A DNA stretch of 5,711 nucleotides from QPIN01 sp964399475 (GTDB lineage Bacteria > Pseudomonadota > Gammaproteobacteria > Methylococcales > Methylomonadaceae): positions 1 through 5,711 of the forward strand of contig CAYNRB010000207.1 in NCBI GenBank assembly GCA_964399475.1. The letters are read 5' to 3'. The notes under the pieces are model-generated. The model saw nothing but the letters and a program-made list of their open reading frames with translations, made no database searches and was not told the origin of the DNA. Below, one piece after another: positions 1-5,651 of this stretch (the stretch's first letter is position 1; the number at the start of each line of letters is the position of its first letter). The position numbers and the translations under genes were made by a program.

Positions 1-38
1 AAGGTTCATATATTAATACTAAAGTCAATATTTTTAGA

Positions 39-66
39 ACGGTTTCGCCGTGCCTGAAAACAGGCA
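39..66. repeat. Two adjacent short inverted repeats
   Basis: ACGG-TTTCG-CCGT (39-51) abuts TGCCTG-AAAA-CAGGCA (51-66), a perfect 6-bp stem with a four-base loop. No T-run follows on either strand, so neither is a standard intrinsic terminator. The second overlaps the TGA at 55-57 of a frame open from the left edge, so it may mark the 3' end of an upstream gene. The palindromes are clear in the sequence; their function is not known. Confidence 0.45.
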
Positions 67-224
67 TATAGTAAGCTACGTCATAGTGCCTACAAATGAA
101 CAAAATTTTTAACTACATCTATGCTTTTGTGCAAGCCAATACCAAGCATATTTCATATAAATTGTACATGTAAGCACTTTCAAACATTAACCCTAAAGAG
201 CTTAGCTTTTTCCATTATTACTTT

Positions 225-252
225 TTGATATTCCGGCAATTCAATTTAAAAT
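225..252 (+). promoter_or_regulatory. Candidate sigma70 promoter for aroQ-accBC
   Basis: TTGATA (225-230) and TAAAAT (247-252) each match the sigma70 consensus at five of six positions, with a 16-bp spacer. Transcription would begin near 259 and leave a leader of about 140 nt before aroQ. Such matches are common in AT-rich DNA, so this is only the best-scoring candidate found by eye. Confidence 0.3.
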
Positions 253-267
253 CATCACAATCGCCAC

Positions 268-358
268 GTTAAATTAGCAATAAACTACTTAAAATCACTC
301 TATTTTGTCGCTATCGTGTCATAAAAAACATATTTGTGGACAAAACTGGTTAAATTAG
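268..358 (+). repeat. Direct repeat GTTAAATTAG in the aroQ leader
   Basis: GTTAAATTAG occurs at 268-277 and 349-358, and the copies continue as CAA and GCAA respectively. A partial third copy, AAATTAG (362-368), begins exactly 10 bp after the AAATTAG at 352-358, which is about one helical turn. The copies could be binding sites for a regulator of the operon, but no known operator is recognised, and chance repetition in AT-rich DNA is possible. Confidence 0.3.
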
Positions 359-365
359 GCAAAAT
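337..365 (+). promoter_or_regulatory. Alternative weak promoter close to aroQ
   Basis: TGGACA (337-342, five of six consensus bases) and CAAAAT (360-365, four of six) are separated by 17 bp. Transcription would start near 372, giving a short leader of about 27 nt. It overlaps the second GTTAAATTAG copy. This is weaker than the 225-252 candidate but closer to the gene. Confidence 0.2.
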
Positions 366-398
366 TAGAGAACTAAGTACTTTCGACAAAAAACTTGC

Positions 399-845
399 AT
401 GGCAATAATTACAGTTCTTAATGGCCCAAACCTGAATTTACTCGGAATACGTGAACCAGGTCACTACGGAAATAAAACCTTAGAGGACATTGAAAAGTCT
501 GTGAAACTGAATGCACAAATACTGGGGCATCAACTAGACTTCCATCAATCCAATGCAGAGCATGAAATTGTTGAAATGATTCATACGGCATTTCGGAATA
601 ATGTTGATTTTATTATCATTAACCCAGCGGCATACACACATACCAGTGTTGCTATACGCGATGCATTATTGGCAACCAAAATACGCTTTATAGAAGTACA
701 CCTATCAAATGTTCATGCTCGTGAATCCTTTCGAGCAAACTCTTATTTTTCAGATATTGCCGTTGGTGTTATTTGTGGACTAGGAGCAATCGGGTATGAA
801 CTGGCTTTACAAGCTGCCCACCAGATATTAGCTGAGAGAAACTAA
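399..845 (+). CDS. aroQ: Type II 3-dehydroquinate dehydratase
   Basis: This cytoplasmic enzyme removes water from 3-dehydroquinate to give 3-dehydroshikimate in the shikimate pathway; type II enzymes are typically dodecamers. At 148 aa it has the usual length. Visible motifs are NGPNLNLLG (8-16) with Arg18 and catalytic Tyr23 in the flexible lid, Asn75 in NPAAYTHTS (75-83) with His81, catalytic His101 in EVHLSN (99-104), and Arg112 in the FRANSYFSDIAVG block (111-123). Many homologues have PFRHHSY where this one has SFRANSY, a mild substitution. ATG 399 gives the expected MAIITVLNGPN start, but no clear Shine-Dalgarno sequence precedes it (the upstream bases are ACAAAAAACTTGC). It is the first gene of a likely aroQ-accB-accC operon, with accB 3 bp downstream. 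Confidence 0.97.
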   Translation: MAIITVLNGPNLNLLGIREPGHYGNKTLEDIEKSVKLNAQILGHQLDFHQSNAEHEIVEMIHTAFRNNVDFIIINPAAYTHTSVAIRDALLATKIRFIEVHLSNVHARESFRANSYFSDIAVGVICGLGAIGYELALQAAHQILAERN

Positions 846-848
846 ACA

Positions 849-1307
849 ATGGATATTAGAAAAATAAAAAAATTAATCGAGATTATCGAAGACTCCGATA
901 TCGCCGAGATTGAAATCAATGAAGGAGACGATTCGGTTCGTATTTGTCGTTACACTGCAAGTGCACCTATTGCTGTACCTTTATCCACTAGTCAAGTGAC
1001 AGTTGCACCCGCACCTCTTGCTGCTCCTGTTGCAGCTACTTCCTCTTCAGCACTGACAGACGACACACCTAGTGGACATACAGTTAAATCACCTATGGTA
1101 GGTACTTTCTATCGTTCTGCATCACCTGGTTCTCCAGCATTTGTCGATGTCGGGCAAAGTGTCACTGAAGGTGAAACACTTTGCATCATAGAGGCAATGA
1201 AAATTCTTAATCAGATTGAATCGGATAAAAGCGGTACTATTATACAGATTCTGGTTGAAAATGCCCAACCTGTCGAATATGACCAACCGCTATTCATCAT
1301 TGAATAA
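849..1307 (+). CDS. accB: Biotin carboxyl carrier protein of acetyl-CoA carboxylase
   Basis: AccB carries biotin between biotin carboxylase (AccC) and the carboxyltransferase (AccAD) in the first committed step of fatty-acid synthesis. It has 152 aa, close to the 156 of E. coli. The N-terminal segment (1-35, MDIRKIKKLI...) is the conserved AccC-interacting region. Residues about 36-76 form an Ala/Pro/Ser/Thr-rich mobile linker. The biotinyl domain (about 78-152) begins with SPMVGTFYR (81-89), followed by the segment SASPGSPA (90-97) at the place of the family's protruding 'thumb'. Lys118 in EAMK (115-118) is the residue biotinylated by BirA. GAGAG at 834-838, inside the end of aroQ, lies 10 nt before the ATG and is the clearest ribosome binding site among the main genes here; coupling to aroQ translation is likely. 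In E. coli AccB represses its own operon, but no such site can be identified here. Confidence 0.98.
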   Translation: MDIRKIKKLIEIIEDSDIAEIEINEGDDSVRICRYTASAPIAVPLSTSQVTVAPAPLAAPVAATSSSALTDDTPSGHTVKSPMVGTFYRSASPGSPAFVDVGQSVTEGETLCIIEAMKILNQIESDKSGTIIQILVENAQPVEYDQPLFIIE

Positions 1308-1337
1308 ACTTAATTAATTCTAAGATTAAATATACCT

Positions 1338-2678
1338 ATGTTCGATAAAATTGTAATTGCCAATCGTGGTGAAATTGCTTTGCGTATTCTTCGCGCATGC
1401 CGCGAATTAGGAATAAAAACCGTTGCTGTACATTCTGATGTTGATCGTGATTTGAAACATGTTCGTCTTGCTGATGAAGCCGTTTGTATTGGTCCTGCAG
1501 CCTCAGCGGACAGTTATTTAAATATCCCTGCCATTATTAGCGCAGCAGAAGTGACTGATGCGGAAGCCATTCATCCGGGTTATGGTTTTCTCTCAGAAAA
1601 TGCGGATTTTTCTGAAAAAGTCAGTCTCAGTGGCTTCACTTTTATAGGTCCAAGTGCAGAAACTATTCGTATGATGGGGGATAAGATTTCAGCCAAAAAG
1701 GCCATGCTTGAAGCGGGGATTCCTTGTGTTCCAGGCAATGGCGATGCCTTGACAGCTGATAGCAATAGCAATATGAAAATGGCGCATGAGATTGGTTACC
1801 CTGTGATTATCAAAGCAGCAGGAGGTGGAGGCGGCCGAGGTATGCGTGTCGTTCATACAGAAGCCGCTTTGGTCAATGCCATTTCTTTAACCAAAGCAGA
1901 AGCCGCCGCCGCATTTGGAAACGATACCTTATATATGGAAAAGTTTCTGGAAGATCCGCGTCATATTGAATTTCAGATTTTATCCGATTCTTTTGGTAAT
2001 GCTATCCATTTAGGTGAACGTGATTGCTCTATGCAACGTAGGCACCAAAAAGTAGTGGAAGAAGCGCCGGCTCCTGGCATTACAGATGAACAGCGCAAAC
2101 AGATGGGTGAACTTTGCACGAAAGCCTGTAGAGATATTGGTTATTTAGGTGCGGGTACATTTGAGTTTCTCTATGAAAGAGGTGAGTTTTTTTTCATAGA
2201 AATGAATACTCGTGTCCAGGTTGAACACCCTGTAACTGAAATGATTACTGGTTTTGATATAGTTAAAGAACAGCTCCGTATTGCTGCAGGCGAACCGCTT
2301 TCAAAAACCCAAGAAGAGATTGTTTTCTCAGGTCATGCGATTGAATGTCGTTTAAATGCTGAAGATGCAAAAACGTTCATACCTTGCCCGGGTACTATTG
2401 AGCAATTTCACATGCCAGGTGGCCCAGGAATTCGTTGCGAAACACACATTTATAACGGCTATAAGGTGCCTCCCTATTATGACTCTATGATAGGCAAACT
2501 GATTGCCCACGGCGAAGATAGAAAAAGTGCTATCGCCCGCATGCAAACAGCCTTAAGTGAAATGGTCATTGATGGTATAAGAACCAATATTCAATTACAA
2601 ATTGATATTATGAGTGACAATGCATTTGCAGCCGGCAGTCAAAACATCCATTATCTAGAAAAGAAATTGGGGATGTGA
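1338..2678 (+). CDS. accC: Biotin carboxylase subunit of acetyl-CoA carboxylase
   Basis: AccC uses ATP and bicarbonate to carboxylate the biotin on AccB. The protein has 446 aa (E. coli 449) and aligns so closely that key residues keep the E. coli numbers. The N-terminal domain opens with KIVIANRGEIALRI (4-17). The ATP-grasp domain has Lys116 and Lys159, a glycine-rich lid GGGGGRGM (162-169), His209, Gln233, His236 and Lys238. Metal and catalytic residues are Glu276, Glu288 and Asn290, then Arg292 and Glu296 in NTRVQVEHPVTE, and Arg338. The dimer-contact residues Arg19, Glu23 and Arg366 are kept, while E. coli Phe363 is Pro here. It ends at EKKLGM, slightly shorter than E. coli. The ribosome binding site in the 30-bp gap after accB is weak. 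The final 12 bases of the gene (2665-2676) recur at 2760-2771, beyond a hairpin element, so the 3' end may have been remodelled by an insertion or duplication. Confidence 0.99.
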   Translation: MFDKIVIANRGEIALRILRACRELGIKTVAVHSDVDRDLKHVRLADEAVCIGPAASADSYLNIPAIISAAEVTDAEAIHPGYGFLSENADFSEKVSLSGFTFIGPSAETIRMMGDKISAKKAMLEAGIPCVPGNGDALTADSNSNMKMAHEIGYPVIIKAAGGGGGRGMRVVHTEAALVNAISLTKAEAAAAFGNDTLYMEKFLEDPRHIEFQILSDSFGNAIHLGERDCSMQRRHQKVVEEAPAPGITDEQRKQMGELCTKACRDIGYLGAGTFEFLYERGEFFFIEMNTRVQVEHPVTEMITGFDIVKEQLRIAAGEPLSKTQEEIVFSGHAIECRLNAEDAKTFIPCPGTIEQFHMPGGPGIRCETHIYNGYKVPPYYDSMIGKLIAHGEDRKSAIARMQTALSEMVIDGIRTNIQLQIDIMSDNAFAAGSQNIHYLEKKLGM

Positions 2679-2771
2679 GGATGCAACCTCTGATCAATCT
2701 GTAGGTTGGGATAGATTTTTTAGCGTAGCGAAAAAACGTAACCCAACAATACACTGATTAATTGGGGATGT
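2665..2771 (+). repeat. 12-bp direct repeat flanking the hairpin element
   Basis: AATTGGGGATGT occurs at 2665-2676, where it encodes the end of accC, and again at 2760-2771. After the repeat the copies continue as GAG and TGAG, so similarity extends to 15 bases with one gap. The copies are 95 bp apart and bracket the GTTGGG...CCCAAC hairpin. A perfect 12-mer so close by is unlikely by chance, and suggests a target duplication or a local tandem duplication. It is longer than most target duplications. Confidence 0.6.
2696..2759. repeat. REP/MITE-like imperfect palindrome
   Basis: From outside inward the arms pair as AATC/GATT (2696-2699 with 2756-2759), TGTA/TACA (2700-2703 with 2750-2753), GTTGGG/CCCAAC (2705-2710 with 2742-2747), TA/TA and TTTTTT/AAAAAA (2716-2721 with 2731-2736), around a loop AGCGTAGCG (2722-2730). 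The GTAGGTTGGG...AGCGTAGCG...TAACCCAACA pattern resembles, from memory, a class of short intergenic palindromes dispersed in many gammaproteobacterial and cyanobacterial genomes. No T-run follows on the right, so terminator activity is doubtful, though the stem might slow exonucleases at the accC 3' end. CCCAA (2742-2746) could also pair with TTGGG (2762-2766), giving a competing fold. An 8/9 direct repeat, CTGATCAAT (2690-2698) and CTGATTAAT (2754-2762), lies next to the TGTA/TACA ends. Confidence 0.65.
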
Positions 2772-2914
2772 TGAGTTACCTTATTGTTCTTCACTTGATA
2801 AGCCAGCCCATTCTGCACCCTAAGCAATTGTTTATTAGTATCTTAATTGAAGAGGTTGTTTTTTACATGGATTGGCTGAGTATTTTTTTAATTCCATTCC
2901 TTGATTATCAATAA
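2768..2914 (+). CDS. Possible small leader ORF before prmA, unrecognised
   Basis: An unbroken 48-codon frame runs from ATG 2768 to TAA 2912-2914, one base before the prmA ATG. The predicted peptide is hydrophobic (it starts MLSYLIVLHLISQ) and matches no family I know. The ATG at 2768 has no good ribosome binding site, apart from GGGG just upstream. An internal ATG at 2867 follows AGAGG (2851-2855) with an 11-nt spacing and would give the 15-residue peptide MDWLSIFLIPFLDYQ. Because prmA has no Shine-Dalgarno sequence of its own, ribosomes ending here could restart at prmA. The frame may equally be open by chance, and nothing in the codon use proves translation. Confidence 0.22.
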   Translation: MLSYLIVLHLISQPILHPKQLFISILIEEVVFYMDWLSIFLIPFLDYQ

Positions 2915-2915
2915 A

Positions 2916-3803
2916 ATGCCCTGGCATCAACTATCTGTTATTACCAACCAAAATACTGCACCAGAGGTTGCTGATTTGTTTAGCGCACTGGGAGCTATCT
3001 CTGTTACCTATATGGATGCAGAAGACCAGCCTGTTTATGAACCACTCCCAGGGGAGACAAAAATATGGAATCAGACACAGGTTGTTGCCTTATTTGAAAT
3101 GGATGCCGAACCGGCATTAGTCAAAACCTGTCTGTTTTCTCAATTTAGTCACGACAATTTAAATGACTGGTCTCAGGAAACACTAGAAGATCAAGTCTGG
3201 GAACGCACATGGATGGAATACTACCATCCTATGAAATTTGGACAGACACTCTGGGTCTGTCCAACAGGACAAGAAAAATACGAAGAAGGGTGTGTTTGTC
3301 TGACTCTAGATCCAGGACTTGCATTTGGTACTGGAACACACCCAACTACAGCGCTGTGTTTGGAATGGCTAGCCAGTCATGATATTAAAGACAAAACAGT
3401 GATTGACTATGGTTGTGGTTCTGGAATTCTGTCCGTTGCGGCTTTGCTTCTAGGTGCGAAACAGGTCTATGCAATAGATATTGATCCTCAAGCCCTTACA
3501 GCAACAAAAAACAATGCGGAAAAAAATCAGCTATTAGATAAAATTAACTGTTATCTTCCTGATCAATTGTCGCCTGTTAAAGTAGATATAGTGTTGGCAA
3601 ATATTCTGGCCAAACCTCTGTGTGATCTTTCAGAATCTATCTCTTGGTTAATTAAAGTCGATGGACAACTGGTATTATCCGGTATTTTAAAAGAACAGGC
3701 AGGTTCTGTTATAGAGGCTTATAAACAACATAATATCCAATTCATGGCACCGACTATTCAGGAAGATTGGTGTAGATTAAATGGCATCAACAAAGCAGAC
3801 TAA
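2916..3803 (+). CDS. prmA: Ribosomal protein L11 methyltransferase
   Basis: PrmA transfers methyl groups from S-adenosylmethionine to amino groups of ribosomal protein L11 (trimethylation in E. coli). ATG 2916 is chosen because it gives MPWHQL, matching the MPWIQL start of E. coli PrmA, and a length of 295 aa (E. coli 293). An in-frame TTG at 2901 would add five residues without support. The N-terminal L11-recognition domain (about 1-55) contains PVYEPLPGET (39-48). The family signature LDPGLAFGTGTHPTT (131-145) leads into the SAM-binding fold: motif I DYGCGSG (164-170), IDIDPQA (187-193), NILA (229-232), and a C-terminal EDWCR (283-287). No Shine-Dalgarno sequence precedes the ATG; a short open frame ends one base upstream. 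The next gene starts directly after the TAA. The 237-bp gap after accC makes separate expression from accBC possible, though no convincing promoter is visible. Confidence 0.97.
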   Translation: MPWHQLSVITNQNTAPEVADLFSALGAISVTYMDAEDQPVYEPLPGETKIWNQTQVVALFEMDAEPALVKTCLFSQFSHDNLNDWSQETLEDQVWERTWMEYYHPMKFGQTLWVCPTGQEKYEEGCVCLTLDPGLAFGTGTHPTTALCLEWLASHDIKDKTVIDYGCGSGILSVAALLLGAKQVYAIDIDPQALTATKNNAEKNQLLDKINCYLPDQLSPVKVDIVLANILAKPLCDLSESISWLIKVDGQLVLSGILKEQAGSVIEAYKQHNIQFMAPTIQEDWCRLNGINKAD

Positions 3804-4448
3804 ATGTATACACAATGTCCGGAATGTAAACAGCCAAAAAAAATCAACGCATCTGAATTAAGTTCAATACGAGGCATGATTAGCTGCAAGCAGTGTTCTG
3901 CTATGTATGATGCTCTGGAATTATTGGCTGAAGGCGCTATTCCTGAACAGCTGGATGAAGTAGCGGATTTTCCTGAAATTGATCCTCAGACTAAAAAGCG
4001 ATTTACTAACTGGGGACTTGCGACTAGTCTGGGTTTGGGTTTTTTATGCGCTCAAATTTATTATTTTGAAAGTCACAAGCTCACCCAAAATTCTGCTTTT
4101 AGACCCTGGCTGGAAAAAATATGTCAGCCTTTAGAATGTCAATTACCTGTCTATAGCAATCTAGAGGAATTTACGATTTTACATGGATCTTTCCAGTCCT
4201 TATCGAACAAAATATACAGCTTTAAAACATCATTTGTTAATCAGTCTTCATTTGCACAGAACCTCCCTTCTATCAAGCTAACTTTTATTGATTTTACAGG
4301 ATATGATTTCGCAGAAAGAATATTCTTACCTAATGAATATTCGAATCAGCCATTGAATGTGATTAAATCTGAAATGTCAGCTGAAATAATTATGGAAATT
4401 GTTGCGCCATCCCAAAAAATTGGCGGATATCGTTTTGAATTTATATAA
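3804..4448 (+). CDS. Zinc-ribbon, single-span membrane protein (DUF3426 family)
   Basis: The function is unknown; this family commonly sits beside prmA in gammaproteobacteria. The 214-aa protein starts with an MJ0042-type zinc ribbon, in which Cys5 and Cys8 (CPEC) and Cys28 and Cys31 (CKQC) would hold one zinc. An acidic linker (about 46-61) and a basic KKR (64-66) precede one predicted membrane span (about 68-88). The remainder (about 89-214) fits the DUF3426 domain: RPWLEKICQPLECQLP (100-115) with Cys107 and Cys112, FVNQSSFAQNLPSIKLTF (144-161), FLPNEY (174-179), and the closing GYRFEFI (208-214). By the positive-inside rule the zinc ribbon should be cytoplasmic and the C-terminal domain periplasmic. 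ATG 3804 follows the prmA stop with no gap (TAAATG) and no separate ribosome binding site is visible, so translation is probably coupled to prmA. Confidence 0.88.
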   Translation: MYTQCPECKQPKKINASELSSIRGMISCKQCSAMYDALELLAEGAIPEQLDEVADFPEIDPQTKKRFTNWGLATSLGLGFLCAQIYYFESHKLTQNSAFRPWLEKICQPLECQLPVYSNLEEFTILHGSFQSLSNKIYSFKTSFVNQSSFAQNLPSIKLTFIDFTGYDFAERIFLPNEYSNQPLNVIKSEMSAEIIMEIVAPSQKIGGYRFEFI

Positions 4449-4454
4449 AACACT

Positions 4455-5651
4455 ATGGCACACCCCGAACTCTATTTAAAAAAACACGAAGATAAACGTT
4501 TACGAAAAGGTCATTTATGGGTTTTTAGTAATGAAATTGATACTAAACGTTCACCTTTAAACAATTTCTCTGCTGGTGACATGGCTGTCATCAAAGATGT
4601 TGATGGAAAATCAATGGGAAGTGCTTATGTCAATCCAGATACTTTAATCTGTGCGCGTATTGTTTCTCGAAAAGCCAATCTAAAATTAGGCGGTAATTTT
4701 TTCAAAAAAAGAATCAGTCAGGCATTGCTTCTGCGCGAACAACTCTTTGACAAACCCTACTACCGTCTTTTCTTTGGTGAAAGTGATGGCATTCCTGGAC
4801 TGGTGATAGACCGATTTGGTACGGTTTTATCCGTGCAAATCACTACAGCCGGTATTGAAAAGCAAAAAGAAATTTTGCTAGATGTATTAGTAGAAATCTT
4901 CTCGCCTGAGGCAATACTATTAAAAAACAACAATAGCCAAAGAAAACTGGAAAAGTTATCTGAAGAGTCAGAAGTAGTTGTAGGTGCAATACCTGAAAAG
5001 CTGATTATTGAAGAAAACAATACCCTGTTCCAACTTGATGTACTGGATGGTCAGAAAACCGGCTGGTTTTATGATCATCGAAATAGCCGGGCACTAGCTG
5101 CCAGTCTTTCCAAAAACTTACGGGTATTGGATTTATTTTCCTATTCGGGTGCCTGGGGCATACCTGCCGCCTTGGCAGGAGCCGCAGAAGTAACTTGTGT
5201 AGACAGCTCTGAAAATGCTTTAAGCTTGGCAAAAAAAAGTGCTGAACTTAATAATGTGCAAGATAAAATGCATTTTAAACGCAGTGATGTATTTGATTTT
5301 CTGAAACAGTCGCGTTTAAATAGTGAACGTTATGATCTGATCATAGTCGATCCGCCGGCATTAATTAAACGAAAAAAAGATTTTAAAGCAGGTTATCAGG
5401 CTTACTGTCGACTCAATCAATTAGCCTTACAATCCTTAAACAAGAATGGCATACTGGTATCTGCATCCTGCTCACATCATTTAACCAAAGCAAATCTACA
5501 CGAGATATTACGCCTTTCTGCACGACATATAGATCGGCATATGGTATTTTTTGCAACAGGAGCTCAAGGACCTGATCATCCCATCCACCCCTCTATTTTT
5601 GAAACAGAATATTTAAAAACTTATTTCTGTTCTGTTTCTAGCAGTTTATAA
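4455..5651 (+). CDS. rlmI: RlmI-family 23S rRNA cytosine-C5 methyltransferase
   Basis: E. coli RlmI makes 5-methylcytosine at position 1962 of 23S rRNA, using S-adenosylmethionine. This 398-aa homologue (E. coli 396) has the same layout: an N-terminal PUA domain (about 4-72, with RKGHLWVFSNEI at 17-28), a middle region with FGESDGIPGLVIDRFG (107-122), and a Rossmann methyltransferase domain. Family marks are QKTGWFYDHRNSR (200-212), SAM motif I VLDLFSYSGAWG (224-235), VDSSENA (249-255), motif IV DPPAL (299-303) and motif VI SASCSHHL (336-343), in which Cys339 is the likely catalytic cysteine. E. coli has DPPKF and FSCSGL at the last two, so this is a divergent branch of COG1092 and the exact target base is inferred. 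It starts 6 bp after the preceding stop without a clear Shine-Dalgarno sequence, which suggests it belongs to the prmA transcript. No terminator hairpin follows. Confidence 0.87.
   Translation: MAHPELYLKKHEDKRLRKGHLWVFSNEIDTKRSPLNNFSAGDMAVIKDVDGKSMGSAYVNPDTLICARIVSRKANLKLGGNFFKKRISQALLLREQLFDKPYYRLFFGESDGIPGLVIDRFGTVLSVQITTAGIEKQKEILLDVLVEIFSPEAILLKNNNSQRKLEKLSEESEVVVGAIPEKLIIEENNTLFQLDVLDGQKTGWFYDHRNSRALAASLSKNLRVLDLFSYSGAWGIPAALAGAAEVTCVDSSENALSLAKKSAELNNVQDKMHFKRSDVFDFLKQSRLNSERYDLIIVDPPALIKRKKDFKAGYQAYCRLNQLALQSLNKNGILVSASCSHHLTKANLHEILRLSARHIDRHMVFFATGAQGPDHPIHPSIFETEYLKTYFCSVSSSL

Larger units (their letters stand above)
1..398. other. Non-coding region upstream of aroQ
   Basis: This 398-bp AT-rich stretch shows no convincing gene on either strand. 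Two frames are open from the left edge: one ends at TGA 55-57 (tail residues SIFLERFRRA) and one at TAG 69-71 (tail CLKTGI). Either could be the last codons of a gene lying mostly outside the window, but neither tail is recognisable and both may be chance. A 25-codon ATG frame at 96-173 has no ribosome binding site. The stretch also contains two short hairpins (39-66), a duplicated GTTAAATTAG, and sigma70-like promoter candidates, each listed separately. Confidence 0.7.

Noticed and set aside
120..150. Inverted repeat TATGCTT...AAGCATA
   Set aside because: It is a 7-bp arm with a 17-nt loop in AT-rich DNA; it has no associated T-run or known operator and is probably chance.
96..173. 25-codon ATG frame on the + strand (starts MNKIFNYIYAF)
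   Set aside because: There is no ribosome binding site, no recognisable homology and low-complexity AT-rich composition; frames of this length are expected by chance.
195..211. Stem AAAGAGC-TTA-GCTTTTT as a possible terminator of an upstream gene
   Set aside because: The stem has only 7 bp with one G-T pair and few G-C pairs, and its T residues are part of the stem rather than following it.
1580..1771. 63-aa reading frame on the - strand inside accC
   Set aside because: It is an antisense shadow of the highly conserved accC coding sequence, with no independent start signal.
2352..2546. 64-aa reading frame on the - strand inside accC
   Set aside because: It is an antisense shadow of accC with no family resemblance.
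2901..2915. Upstream TTG start for prmA (five extra residues)
   Set aside because: The ATG at 2916 reproduces the conserved MPW start of PrmA and the family length; the TTG has no ribosome binding site.
4760..5232. 86-aa and 75-aa overlapping reading frames on the - strand inside the rlmI-type gene
   Set aside because: Both lie opposite a fully conserved methyltransferase gene and show no family resemblance or ribosome binding site.
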